Assembly: GCA_037127315.1 (NCBI GenBank)
Contig: JBBBDQ010000443.1
Location: 1,367,001-1,431,000 of the forward strand
Source of the DNA: Ascarosepion bandense
Taxonomy: Eukaryota; Mollusca; Cephalopoda; Sepiida; Sepiidae
DNA length: 64,000 nucleotides
Direction: 5' to 3'
In this document: piece by piece, positions 32,321-44,495 of the stretch
Layout of the letters: each line of letters starts with the position of its first letter
How positions within the stretch are numbered: the stretch's first letter is position 1
The notes under the pieces: model-generated
Databases searched by the model: none
The model's input: only the letters and a program-made list of their open reading frames with translations
What the model was told of the DNA's origin: nothing
Made by a program: the position numbers and the translations under genes

Positions 32321-32444
32321 TATATATGGTGGGATGGATAAATTGTCAAAATTACACAAAAATGAAAATAACACTGACATCTCATTTTAACAGATATATT
32401 TACCAAAATTACAAAAAAGACATATCTTGAAATACTAAAGAATA

Positions 32445-33130
32445 AATTTATTTAATAAAATCACCATTGCCGTCAACTGTGGCCTCCTGATGACTTTGGA
32501 ATCTCCTGCATCTCTTCTGGACAGTCTCCTTGTTTAAGTTGGTGAATGCTGCCATAATCCTTGCCTTCAGGTCAACTTTTGGTATTACAAGGAGTTTTGT
32601 TGGTCTCTTGCTCAACTGTGCCCTACACATAATAATCAAGGGGGTTGTAGTCTGCGGAGTTATGTTGCTATATGTAAGGAGTGGTGTGGTCACAGAACTT
32701 GTCTGACAGCCATGACCGGGTTCTCCTGCTGGTGTGGCATGGTGCAGAGCCCTGTGGCCAGACATGGTGGGTGTTCTAGCAGTTACCCTTTTGGCCCAGG
32801 GCTGCATTACTTTCTTAAGTCACAATATAGGCTTCTGTGTTGAGTCTGAGGTCCTCACCAACAAATTTGGGAATTCTTTTCCTTTCAGAACAATCAGTGA
32901 GTTTTTCGAGCTGCTTTACCTTCTTAATTGCCATTAGACTCTTTCTGAATCCTTTGCACTGTCCTCGGATTGATGCCCAAACACTTTGAAATGTTTATAT
33001 TGCGGCTTCTGGTGCAAATTCTGAGCAGTACGGCATGCCGTTTCCAAATTTCTGGCAGAGTGAATTGCATCATGGTGCTTTTTTTTTCACCCAGACAGTG
33101 TTCAACTGACCCTTTTATACTGTGCAATCA
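32445..33130 (-). pseudogene. Tc1/mariner-superfamily transposase, dead and internally deleted
   Basis: On the - strand the N-terminal helix-turn-helix region (NISKCLGINPRTVQRIQKES) is near 33000. In other frames follow GSAPCHTSRRTRSWLSD and NPLDYYV, then KARIMAAFTNLNKETV near the C-terminus. The family's DSAPCHT motif carries Gly in place of the second catalytic Asp. Stops interrupt NPLDYYVWG, and the middle of the gene is missing. It clearly cannot transpose. Confidence 0.85.
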
Positions 33131-33233
33131 ACAAAATAAAAAACAACGCGTATGCATAAAATTAAAAATATTAAATGGTGACAATCTACTCATTGCACCC
33201 TCTGTGTGGGTGTAAGGTGTGTTTATGTGTGTG

Positions 33234-33237
<4 letters not shown>

Positions 33238-33282
<45 letters not shown>
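33238..33282. repeat. (TA)n microsatellite
   Basis: TA run. Confidence 0.95.
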
Positions 33283-33285
<3 letters not shown>

Positions 33286-33289
33286 TGAT

Positions 33290-34567
33290 GGCTTTATAAA
33301 AATATAGCAATAATTTGTTTTTTTGTTCTTTTGACTCTTGACAGGTGAGCTAACTCCTGCTAAATAACATCAAGTGTAGCACAAGTTTTTTTGCAATTAA
33401 CTTTTCTATTTTTAAATACTTATTAAGACTAAGTTTGCCTTATTCTTAGTGTCCCAAGGCTGCTTGAAGGGGAAACCAGGGTGGGAAAATTGTATTGCAC
33501 CAATCTTCCAAGTGAGGAAGACCTGCTTGCCTTAAAAAAAATAAAAAATGAATATTCCTGACTCTCAACCTAGGGCTCAGCTATCAATTGTTGGCATCAA
33601 AAATACCGAAAAGGCAGGCCCACTAGCTGTATTTTTGGCAACTTTTAGTATTATTTACAAAAGTAAAAAGTCAGTTATTTAATATTCCTTCAAAATATTT
33701 GGCAATAAAAAGCCCTTATTTCAGTTTTTCATAATTTAGGGGTTAAGCTCTCATTCTTATTATTTCAAACTTAATGTCTTTCTTGTTAATTTTCTTACAT
33801 TGCACTAAGCTTTGACTATCCTTTTGATATCATTTATTGATTTTTGATTAGTATTTTTGTTCATTGTATCTTTTTTAATTGGATTTCATTTTGAAGTTTG
33901 CAGTTAAATGCTTCTTTTTAATTTTCTTTTTTTGTTTTTTTTCATTAATGACCAAAGAAAAATTCTTTGGCCATGTTGTTCAATGATTGAGGAACAATGA
34001 TCTCAATTTTAAATAAAAAAAGAAATGAAAGAAATACAAATCAAAAATGAATAATAATTGGTAATCCTTTTGGTAATGCTAAAATGAAATTAAAGATTTA
34101 TCAAAATTGTTCAAAATAAGGAGTTACCAACTTAAAGGATTTGTTCCACTGTCTATCCAATCAGATTGAAAGACTTGGAAATTTTGAGAAATTAAAATGG
34201 GAAAAACCATTGTTTTTAATTGAATATGTTTGAAAAAATATTTCTAAGGAAATAAATACTATTTTATTAATTCTTTAATCTTTTATGGTTTCAAATTAGT
34301 TATGATTTCCCACTATCATCTACTTGTGAATTTTGTAAATGAGAAATTAATAATTTTGTTGGTTGCCTGCGTCTGGCAGATACTGCACCTGCTCAAGTAC
34401 TATCATGGTCATTAATTGCTTCTATGTAAAAAACGATTTGTGAAATTTTTCTTTTTTTATCCAAAAATTTGTAAGCAGGTATGGATGATTTTATCAAATG
34501 TTGGGAGAAAAGAATTCTATGTAAATTAATTTTCTTTGTTTTTTTTTTTTGTGCAATTCTTATGCAG
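33290..34567. other. AT-rich spacer
   Basis: No gene recognised. It may be intron if the exon at 34568 is real. Confidence 0.5.
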
Positions 34568-34718
34568 GTGTGTGGGAATTTTCATTCCAAAAATAGCAAA
34601 TAAACACAGACGAAAAGGTAACCTGTCCTGTCGAATGAAGGACAATCAGTATCAGGAATATGAACGCAACTCTTGCCATGCGTCAATTGTGCATCAATGT
34701 GATATTTACAGAAATTAA
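34568..34718 (+). CDS. Possible terminal exon of an unidentified gene
   Basis: A long polypyrimidine tract and ttcttatgcag precede an open 50-codon stretch (in frame after one base) ending in TAA. It is rich in Cys, Arg, Lys and Asn, with non-repetitive composition (HRRKGNLSCRMKDNQYQEYE). An AATAAA follows near 34861. I do not recognise the protein and found no upstream exon, so chance is a real alternative. Confidence 0.25.
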
Positions 34719-35389
34719 TTTTGTATAGTTTAAGTTCATTTTGTCTTTTGTTTTTTTGTTTTTTTTTTGTTTTTTTTTATTTATGTATTTTTGAAGATTT
34801 TTTTCAGGAAAGGATAATTTCGAATCAGTTTTTATCTTATTTAGTTTCTAAGTTTAAAAAATAAATTAAAATATCTGCATTATCTTGGAACAGCAGAAAA
34901 TAAAATAAAAACTTAATATATTTTTAGACTTTTAAAGAAAAGAAAACTTCGCATAAGCACTGATGAATTTTAATTCTGAAATTCCAGGATATCTTCAAAA
35001 GAATGGTTATTAATTCCATAAACTTTATCCAACAAACACAAAGATGATGCCTTTTATAAGAGATTGTTGTTCACTGAATTTTCTTTACTTCTAGTTTGTA
35101 TAGAAATGCATTTTTATAGCAATGTTTTTATACTTTATTTATTTTTTTTGTAATTACAAAAACATGTTTTAGGAAAGAAAAATAAATTAAACATTTAGCA
35201 ATATTTTGTGTCAAGAAAATTTTATGTAACTAGTATGCCTGGTGCATTGAACTGATTGAATGTATTGATCATTAATGTATTGATCATGAAAAAGATTAAA
35301 TTAAAAAAGAGAAAAAAAAGTTTTATTTTCATGATTACTTGAGTATAACCCAAGTTTTAATAATTAATTTTATGTGCAAAAATATAGGG
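34719..35389. other. AT-rich spacer
   Basis: Long T runs. Nothing recognised apart from a direct repeat tgtattgatcat(t/g)aa near 35260-35290. Confidence 0.5.
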
Positions 35390-36365
35390 GGCCACAATAT
35401 GCACAGGTTCTTTCTTTTTTCTTTATTTTTTTAAAGAAGTTAAAAAAAATGCATTTTTGGTGACCAGTTGCACTATACACAGGTAATTTTTTTTAAGTGG
35501 TTAAAAAATTGATGCATTTTTGGTGTCTAATTATACAATGCACAGTTAATTTTTTCTTTTTTTTCTTAAGAGGCTAAAAATTTATGCATTTTTGGTGACC
35601 AGTTGTACTATACACAGGTAATTTTTTTTAAGTGTTTATAAATTGTTGCATTTTTGGTGTCTAGTTGCACAATTCGCAGGTAATTATTTTTTTCTTTTTT
35701 CTTTTTCTTTTTTTAAGAGGCTAAAAATTTATGCATTTTTGGTGACCAGTTGTACTATACACAGGTAATTTTTTTTAAGTGTTTATAAATTGTTGCATTT
35801 TTGGTGTCTAGTTGCACAATTCGCAGGTAATTATTTTTTTCTTTTTTCTTTTTCTTTTTTTAAGAGGCTAAAAATTTATGCATTTTTGGTGACCAGTTGT
35901 ACTATACACAGGTAATTTTTTTTAAGTGTTTATAAATTGTTGCATTTTTGGTGTCTAGTTGCACAATTCGCAGGTAATTATTTTTTTCTTTTTTCTTTTT
36001 CTTTTTTTAAGAGGCTAAAAATTTATGCATTTTTGGTGACCAGTTGTACTATACACAGGTAATTTTTTTTAAGTGTTTATAAATTGTTGCATTTTTGGTG
36101 TCTAGTTGCACAATTCGCAGGTAATTATTTTTTTCTTTTTTCTTTTTCTTTTTTTAAGAGGCTAAAAATTTATGCATTTTTGGTGACCAGTTGTACTATA
36201 CACAGGTAATTTTTTTTAAGTGTTTATAAATTGTTGCATTTTTGGTGTCTAGTTGCACAATTCGCAGGTAATTATTTTTTTCTTTTTCTTTTTTTAACAG
36301 GCTAAAAATTTATGCACTTTTGGTGACCATATATATGTACTATACACAGGTAATTTATTTTTTTC
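35390..36365. repeat. 147-bp tandem array, about six units
   Basis: The word aggcta recurs at 35571, 35718, 35865, 36012 and 36159 (147 bp each) and at 36299 (140 bp). Each unit has two related halves built on gcatttttggtg. Each half ends in caggtaatt, and each unit starts after a T/C tract ending in aag. The central units are almost identical; the outer ones are diverged. Confidence 0.96.
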
Positions 36366-37044
36366 CTGAAGAAGTTAAAATTCATGCAAAACAATTCAGG
36401 GATTATACTGTGCATGAAGTGAGCCTATAAACTAGTATATACAGTAACTTATTTTATTTTTAATAACACTTATCAACAATTAGTAGACTTCTCTTTTTTC
36501 CTTTTACATTCAGGGTGGAGGACTCCATGGAGTAAATTGTGTGCATGTGCTTGTATGTAATTTAAATGATACAAACGCATGTAAGTCACTAACGCACAAC
36601 ACAGATGACATATGCAAATGTGTTACATAACGCACATGCAAGGTCGCATAGAATCTGCTCTTCTTTGATAATATAGATAAAAAAATCTTATAGCTGTGTT
36701 TGTATTTCCTTGTGTCATATGAATTAATCTATCATATACTACAAGTATCATCCTGTAAATTTTTATTGATTTTACTTATATGCTGAAAATTTCTTGGCCT
36801 GAGCAATTTCCTGAAATCTGACTAAGTATCAAATGTTTTTCTTTGTCAGTCTAAGAACTTTTCATTGAATAAGTGACTTATTGATTTGTTTGTTTGTTTT
36901 TTATGGCTTATCAACCTTTTGTGGGTTATTTAAAGCCATAACATATTTTGGATTGTAAGAGTTTTTTTTCTTTTTTGCTAGTGAATATTTCATTAACAAT
37001 TTTTTGGGAGATAATGATTTTTTTTTACAGATGAAAGTTCTCCT
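36366..37044. other. Spacer with decayed array edge
   Basis: The first ~60 bases still resemble the tandem unit. The rest is AT-rich without a recognised feature. Confidence 0.5.
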
Positions 37045-37190
37045 ATTTAATCCATAGCTAGGAGGAGACAGATAGATTCATACCTTTCCCAAGGTTATTT
37101 CCACAAAAATGAATGTAATAAACTTGACTGGGATTTGAACTCGCCTCTTTGTTTTCTCATTCTGTGTTACTGTCTATTATACCACTCGTA
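37045..37190 (-). mobile_element. SINE family 1, old head-half
   Basis: The order taatccatagctaggagga, ggatttgaactcgcctcttt, attataccactcg is that of a diverged SINE head and body on the - strand. Confidence 0.75.
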
Positions 37191-37199
37191 TATTCAAGA

Positions 37200-39570
37200 A
37201 CTTTTCAGCAGTCCCTTGGGTCTGTATAATATGACTCGAATTGCTTCCTAGGCAGTTTTCTTACTGAAAATATTAGAAATGTTTTGCTTTTAGATAGACT
37301 TAAGTTTCCACCTTTAAATTTTTAATTTAGTTACTTTTATAAATTTCTTTCAGTATCTTGTATTGACAAGTTGTAAAAATATTCTTTTTTTTTTTTTTTT
37401 TTTTACTGTTGTTTACCCAATACAAGGCCCAAAAACCACTGAAGGTAGAGGGTTATTGATTTAGATTAGCATAAGAGAAGAAGAAGGAGAAGAAAGGTGA
37501 ATATTATAAGGATGTGTAGGGCAGGTATTGATTAATCTTAGACTTAAAAAAGTTAAGATTGTAGTGGTCATGGTAGCATTTTCTTGTTCCACAAAGTGAC
37601 ATCTCTGTGTTTGTATCATTTGTACTATGAACGAGTTTGTACAAATTAAGAAAAACATCAAGAAAATGACTTTTTTTTTCTGGTCAATTGAAAAATAAAA
37701 GCATAAATATAAAAAAATATTTCTTTTTCACTTAAAATTGTTACTTTAATTGATGCATACCCAGTATTTAAAAAAAATTACTATTAAAACCCAAGTGCCA
37801 CTTAAGATAGGTTACTAAATGAACTTGTTGTAAAGGTGTGCAATGGGTGAGCAAAGTAAACATGAAATTGAAATTTTTCTGGCCAATTTAAAAAAGCTTT
37901 TGAACATAAAAGAAAAAGTGATATCTTTTTCATTTTATTTAAGTAATTACTGTAATTATATTACAAATATATAGTTTTTATCACTGGTGAGAGGGGAAAA
38001 CCATTGCTAATTAAACCAAATACAAAAATTGTGTCAAAATAGACCAATGTCATTTTTATTTTACCTCTATCAATAAAATTTCTAACCATATTGAAGTTAT
38101 TTTGCAATTTCATTGGTTATATTTTCTGCAGGACTCAAATTTTTATATCTACAATTAAATTGACTGTAAGAGAGAATGTAGCTTTTTAAATCATTGAAAG
38201 GGAAAAATATCAAAAGAAAACTAACCTGCTTCATAACATAAAAAAAGACAGCCATATTTAAGTCATTTTGCAGTTTCATTGGTTATTGTTGTAGAGCAGC
38301 TGACACCCCTCTGGCACTCTCAGATATGGAATAGTCTGTGGACCAAAATAATTATATTAATAAAGGTTAATAGCAGTCAGGGATTCGCAGTGCCATTGAC
38401 AGTTTGAGGGGATCAACTGCATGCGTCGGTTATTCACTTTGTCAGACTCTCTCAGAGAGGGACCCAAACAAGGCTCCACCAAGAGGTAAAGTCTCATCTG
38501 GGGAAAAGAAGACAAGAATTTTTGTCCTAGTTTACGGGCTTGGTTTTACCCACATTAATTGGCCTTGTGCCACAGTTGCCTCAGGCTTCTGCCAATGTGG
38601 GTAGGTTGTAAGTAATTTGGAGTGTCATTAATGATTATTATCGAACTGTGCTTTCTGCAACTCTAACAATTTAACCTCTCCTCTCTTTTTAATTATTGTT
38701 GTTCTGTCTTATCTGTGTTTGTCTTGTTTGTACTTAATATCCATTAGCATGGATATTGTGCTGTAGATACTTCAGTACACCTCATCTGGCATTATACTGT
38801 CACCTCAGCAATACAACAGTTATATTTTCTATAAGGGTATTCTAAGATTTTTTATCAATACAATCAAATTTAAAAGAATTTAAGAAAGAATTGTTATTTT
38901 AAATTATTAACAGTAAAAATCTTCAAACAAAAGTATCACATCCAGGACCATCAAAAACTGCCATCCATAATTAACATTTAGCACTCTGAATCATAAATAT
39001 TACTCCCCTTTTTATTGTACATGGAATCCACTCCAAACCTTGTTTTATATATTAGTTCTATATATTTGAAATTCCAGTAGCCTAGTTCTCAATTTCAATT
39101 AAGATGTTGCCATAGAAAGATATGACTACATAAATTAACAAAATTATATATCTTTTTATTCTTCCTTTAATTACAATTAATTATAATGCTTGTGCATGTA
39201 CTTTGGAAAAACTACTCCCATCCATTTAAAAATATGCAAATATCAATGATGTAAGTTTCAAATTTGGCATTTGCAAATAACATCTTGGTCTAGATAACTT
39301 TATAAAACATTAGAGATCAATTTTAAACTATATTGATATTATAAACAGGTCCCTTTCCTAAATAAATAAAAATCAGTTTTTTAATTTTGTCAAATCTCAT
39401 GGCTTATTATTCTCCCACAAAAATTTATCCTATTTTTTACAAGCGGACGAGCCTATGTAAGTAACATCCACTGAAAGCCAATAAAAAAATTAAGTAAATT
39501 TAAAAGAAAACAAAACACTTTCCAAAATTATGACATTTTTGTTGTAATTGAAAAAAAATCTGTTCTATAA
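37200..39570. other. Mostly unrecognised AT-rich spacer
   Basis: The block 38290-38600 is less AT-rich and contains a partial palindrome (cccacattaattggcc and gccaatgtgggtagg) and an open 66-codon stretch, but no known family. A word attttgcaatttcattggtt recurs at 38099 and 38265. Confidence 0.45.
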
Positions 39571-39571
39571 A

Positions 39572-39695
39572 ACACAATGTTGCCATATCTGGTCGGGTGC
39601 TTCAGCTATTCATCTTGAGGTTTTTGACAAAATCCAAAGAAGGAGCTGCAATGTAATTGGTCCTGACTTGGCATCTCGACTTCAGTTACTATTCT
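39572..39695 (+). pseudogene. CR1/Jockey-like LINE scrap
   Basis: Encodes CCHIWSGA-like and KIQRRSCN-like blocks of ORF2, then passes into an RTE-type LINE fragment. Confidence 0.75.
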
Positions 39696-40495
39696 GAGGA
39701 CTCTAGAAGTTATGTCAGGATTCATCATCAGCGGCCACAGTCTGAACAACTTAAGATGCACAGACGATATACAGTGCTGATAGCAGACACAGGAAGAACT
39801 GTAGCTGAAGAAAGTGGAAAAAAATTACTACAAATTAACTACAAAAAAAACGAATGCATGCTCATCAGTAAAAAGGGAAACCCAAAATGCCAACTTCAGT
39901 TGAGGGATACTAAAATCAAGCAGGTACAAAAATTTAAATACCTGCCAAGTGTTCTAATAGAGGATGAAAAGTGCGACACTGAGATCCGAAGGCTAATTGG
40001 CATGGCGAAGGATATATTCCAGAAGCTGAGACAATAAAATTTTGCTAAAAACAAAGAAGAGAAGACTGGATTGCTATGTAATGTCTGTCCTTCAATATGA
40101 CAGTGAATGCTGGACAGTCTCATCAAAGATAAAAGGAAAAACTTGAAGCAACTGAAATGTGGTTCTACAAAAGGATACCGTGGATATCATGGATCGAGCA
40201 TGTGAGCAATGATGAGGTTTTGGAAAGAAAATTAATATTCAACATCAGGAAAAGATAGCTAAAGTTCCCGGGACACGTAATGAGGAAGGAAGGCTTGGAG
40301 AATCTGATACTCACAGGTTTGATAGAGACAGGGAAAAAGCTACTTGACAAGCCTGAGCAAGTAGACAGCAGAGCGGAGTTTGGGTGGGGTAACAGTAGAA
40401 AGCGTGCTAAGAGCTACCAGGGATAGGGAGACGTGGAGAACCATAATCGCCTACGTACTGAAAGGATATGGCACATAGAAGAAGAAGATACAGAG
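39696..40495 (+). pseudogene. RTE-type LINE, RT C-terminal half
   Basis: Blocks in order: a CTDD-like remnant of the YADD active site followed after a frameshift by VLIADTGR; INYKKNECMLISKKGNP; KFKYLPSVLIEDEKCDTEIR; then ECWTV, RLEATEMWFYKRIPW-like, KFPGHVMRKEGLENL and the TWRTIIAYVLKGYGT-like end. The element ends near 40495 with the catatggcacatagaagaag-type 3' terminus. It is multiply disrupted. Confidence 0.85.
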
Positions 40496-40785
40496 AAATC
40501 TTGGTTTATGAACATCTCACATGTCAAACAAATTGGTCTTCAAACAGAAAATTTGAGATGAAAATGCCTTGGTTGTTGAACTGAGTTAACCTGAACAGGG
40601 TCATTTTTGATTTGACTGCTGTGTTGCATCCATTTGTGTATTGTCTTGTGCTTTTCTTTTCCTATTTTCCAGTTTTCCTTTTTTTCTCTTCATCAGCCCT
40701 AAGTCATGGCTCCAAAGAAAATGAACAGTGATATTGTATAGTGGGTTTAACGGCAATACTAGGGAAACATTGCTCAAGCTTTCTT

Positions 40786-40972
40786 CATTATTTCTTCGTT
40801 ATTTCTTTGTTATTTCTTCATTATTTCTTCGTTATTTCTTCGTTATTTCTTCATTATTTCTTCGTTATTTCTTCATTATTTCTTTGTTATTTCTTCGTTA
40901 TTTCTTTGTTATTTCTTCATTATTTCTTCGTTATTTCTTTGTTATTTCTTCATTATTTCTTCATTATTTCCC
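40786..40972. repeat. 11-bp tandem repeat (TTATTTCTTCG)n
   Basis: About seventeen units of ttatttctt(c/t)(g/a). Because 11 is not a multiple of three, all frames stay open, giving artefact ORFs (40728-40994 and 40741-41181). Confidence 0.95.
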
Positions 40973-41848
40973 TTTTCCCTTCTTATTATATTGAAACTTT
41001 CCCAGTAAAATTTCGAGTAAGTAATCATTTGGGAGTCCAGGAATGGATTAATTTATTTTATATTGGTTCTTATGGAGAAAATAGTTTCAGTTTACAAACA
41101 TTTCGAAGCACGAACAGCATTCAGGGATGGATTAAGTTCATGAACCAAGGTTTCACCGTATATCTGTTTTTTCTATATTAATAAGAAATAATTTTGTAAG
41201 AAAAGTCTTGGTACACAGAACAACTAAGTCCAGATAACTCTGTAAAAAGTCATTAACTATTTTTACATTTTATCAATTTATGAATGAGAACCCAGTTTCT
41301 AAAATGATTAAAAAAAATCAATATTTTTCTGATTCTGGCAAATATTATGGCTTGAAGAAGGTCAAATAAATGCTAAACTAAAAAAAAATTTTTCAAAAAA
41401 TATTTTCATGTTTTATGAGTGGACCAGTTTACTTAAGTAATACTGTTTTAGTTAATTATTATTATTGATTGATTATTTAAATTAATTTATCATGATTATT
41501 GATTGTTTTTTTCATTTCTTTTTTTTTAATGAATACTAAAAGATGTTTTTCCCTTTGCAATTGGCCTGACACTTAAATGTCATCTCAATCAAATACTATT
41601 AATAATAATAATAATAATAATAATAGATGTTTCCTATAAATGAGAAGATATATAATGGAGTATAATTTGTATAGATTTTTAAAAAAATACCATGTTACCA
41701 CAGAGCATATAATAATCATGGCTCTCCCCAGATCCCTGTTTTTACTTCTTTTTATTACACTCAGACTGCCATGAATTCTTTGGAAAAGTAGTGGAGTGGT
41801 TTCATGTTGCTTTCTCCATCATTTGCAATTCAGAGTTTTCCTTCTCAT
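40973..41848. other. AT-rich spacer with (AAT)n
   Basis: (AAT)n at 41600-41625. Nothing else recognised. Confidence 0.5.
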
Positions 41849-42030
41849 ATATTAGTTGCCACCCAAGAGAGCCAAGTCTACACTGCTGTTTAACCCATAG
41901 CTGGGAGGAGAGAATGGCACATGTCTTTCTAAGTGCATTTGTGCAAAAGTGATTGCTACAGACCAGGCTGCAATTTGAACTCAGTTCTCCAATTCCAATT
42001 TCTCTGCTGACAACCATTATGCTACACATA
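41849..42030 (-). mobile_element. SINE family 1, old copy
   Basis: tttaacccatagctgggagg, gcatttgtgcaaaagtgat, ttgaactcagttctcc and accattatgctacaca mark body and head of a strongly diverged SINE adjoining a LINE. Confidence 0.7.
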
Positions 42031-43379
42031 TTTTGGCAAAGTGTTTGAAGCCATCATCAACGCCAGAGTGGTTCAAAATCTCACAGCCTCTTCTCTGACA
42101 AACAGTATGGTTTCTGCTTCACAAGGTCTATTGCTCTAGATATCTTCAAAGCATTCGACAGAGACTGGCATGTTGGCCTTCTACACAAGCAGCAGGGCAA
42201 TGGTATAACTGGACAATTATTTGACCTGATCCAGTCATTCCTTTCAAATCGCACAATGAAGGTAGTATTGAACGAACATGTGTATCATATGAACGCGGGT
42301 GTCCCTCAAGGCTCTATTCTAGGTCTTAGTACTTTTCCTTATTTACATTAACAATCTCCCCGATGTAATAAGATCCCAAGTAGGCATATACGCTGATGAC
42401 ACTACGTTTTACTCTCACCTTGATCAAAAATCCGCCGAGGCTGACAAAGCAAATCTTGCTGCTGAGCTTGAAAAGAACCTCTAACTCATTGCAGACTGCG
42501 GTAACAAATGGCTCGTGAATTTTAATGCTTCTAAAACGAAGCTGCTATCTATTAACCATCACAGACAATCCCCCCTCCTCATTAACATGGATCAAGCTAG
42601 TCTCCCTGAAAGTAAAACCCTGCACCTCCTCAGGTTAACTCTCACAACAGACCTCAAGTGGAATGACTAGAATTCATAGCTAAATCCACTGCTAAGAAGG
42701 TCGGTTCTCTGTGTAGAGCAAGGAAGTTTTTCCTGTCTGAAACAATCCTGCACATATATAAATCTACCATCTGCCCATGCATTGAATACTGCTGCCATAT
42801 CTGGTCAGGTGCTGCTGCAATCCACCTAGGTGTCCTTGACAAAATCCAACAGAGAATCTGTAATGTGATCGATTCCAATTTGGCAGCTCAGATACAGTTG
42901 CTTTCTCATCAGCACAATGTGGCTTGTCTGTGTCTCTTCTACAAATACTTTCACGGCTTCTGCTCCGATGGACTTAGCTCACTGGTGCCCCCTATATATA
43001 AATTTACTTGAGCCACAAGATTAACAACTAGGTCCCACCCTTTTACTGTGAAATCAATAAAATGCAAACACAAATTCTACTCCAGCAGCTTCTTTTCTCT
43101 CACTTCACGCTTGTGGAATTCCCTTCTGTTTCCTTGCTTCCCCGACAGCTTCAATCTCCAAGAATTCAAATGTAAAGTCAATAGTCATCTCCTATCTCAC
43201 TAACTTGCATCCTCGCTCTCTCATGCTCCTTTCTCCGTCCACTCCACTCTCATCAGTATTCTCATCCTTCTCTTACCCACTTCCTGACACCCCCTATAAC
43301 CTGTCCCTCTTTCTCATAACTTTGCAAAACAATGGCAGTAAAATCCCTTGCTTGGGGCGATATGATTATAAAAAAAAAT
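42031..43379 (+). pseudogene. CR1/Jockey-like LINE, 5'-truncated, dead
   Basis: It begins in the RT at FGKVFEAIINA and includes DISKAFDR (as DIFKAFDR), a frameshifted GVPQGSILG and an intact YADDTTFYS. It continues through thumb and C-terminus to FKCKVNSHLLSH and a full 3' UTR with an A-tail. It has several stops and frameshifts plus a deletion between QYGF and the DISKAFDR block. It is closer to the fragment at 1154 than to the young copies. Confidence 0.9.
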
Positions 43380-43639
43380 ATCCTTCTGTATATTAGCTCT
43401 TTCTTTTCTTTTTTCAAACCTAAATGAAGAATTTTAAATAATTATTTAAATGAAGACAATATAAAATGAATATAAATATAGAAATGTGATTAATTGCTCA
43501 GACGTTTATATGAGGCAATTCTTAAGTTTTTATTTTTGTTATTTTAATTTATTATATTATTTACATTGTTCGGACTGCTGTCCTCATCTTTGTTGCCATA
43601 TTCACAACATTTTTTTGATCTGAACTCTTTATTTTGATC

Positions 43640-43830
43640 ACTGGGGTAGATTGTTCTTATTCCATGACTAATGCCACTTCCAGATGTCATAGTTATCTCC
43701 ATTTAACTCAACTCTTTTTTGTTTCATACTGGTGTAGCCAGGTATTGAACTCACAACTCTTACAGTCAAATCACTGACTCCAACCAATGCTTTTATCCTT
43801 GAGGACACATGGCCCAGTGATGAATGTGTT
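43640..43830 (-). mobile_element. tRNA-derived SINE, family 3 (tentative)
   Basis: On the - strand gagttcaatacctggct is a good box B, about 60 bases after a box A-like region. It shares two blocks, gtagattgttct and gccaggtattgaactcacaa, with 49430-49612. Only two copies are in the window, and the 3' boundary is uncertain. Confidence 0.5.
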
Positions 43831-44237
43831 GGTCCAAACAGTGTAAATAAAGTAAATAATTACAATACTTCATCTCAGAAATATAGACAAATGTTGAATT
43901 TGTTAACCAAATAATTTTTATTAGTCACTGTTTGAAGCAATTTCACATCAATGGAAGCGAATGAGCCATTCATAACTTTTCTCTGTTGTACAGCAACTTT
44001 GTGAAGGGGAAACGGATTGCTTATCATGTACAGTAAATATTTATATGACAAACAAAACTGAATTTGCTCTGCTTGTCATGGCATTAAATTGATTGGTCCT
44101 CTCATAAAAAAATAGTCACATTTTTCTGGGCAATATTTTTTCTAAATTCGCATTTCTCAAGCCACAACATTTGTCAGAATTTTAAAAAAATTATTATTTT
44201 TATAATTCTAGAAGGTCCTGTTCATAATATCAATACA

Positions 44238-44495
44238 TTTCATCATCATCATCATCATCTCATCCATGACATCCAATGGAGTGTAGGGCAGCTACTTTTT
44301 GTTACTGTTTCCAAAACAAACTGTTTTTTATGGGTTGTTAGCCCTGCGCCCAACCTCTAAACCTGGAGGACTGGTGGACCATTTTTAATCCTTACATTTA
44401 CAGCACCTGGTATTCCCAAATGGTTACCCATCTAAGTACTGACCAGGCTCGATGTTGCTTAACTTCGGTGTATTCAACACGATATAGCCATAGAC
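44238..44495 (-). mobile_element. 5S-rRNA-headed SINE
   Basis: On the - strand 44495-44398 is 5S rRNA-like. It reads gtctatggctatatcgtgtt, then accgaagttaagcaacatcg (box A region), tcagtacttagatgggtaac (box C region) and gaataccaggtgctgtaa. About 17 bases of the 5S middle are missing. The tail (44397-44260) has ggttgggcgcagggctaac and acagtttgttttggaaacag and ends in (ATG)n at 44240-44259. SINE3-type heads of this kind are known in other animals. Confidence 0.82.

Noticed and set aside
38404..38604. 66-codon ORF in a less AT-rich patch
   Set aside because: No recognisable family, splice border or repeat match; the evidence does not go beyond an open frame.
40728..41181. Two long overlapping ORFs rich in FLRYFFVIS-type repeats
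   Set aside because: Translation of an 11-bp tandem repeat in several frames, with no start context or domain.
44398..44495. Functional 5S rRNA gene
   Set aside because: About 17 bases of the middle are missing, there are several substitutions, and a SINE tail with (ATG)n follows.
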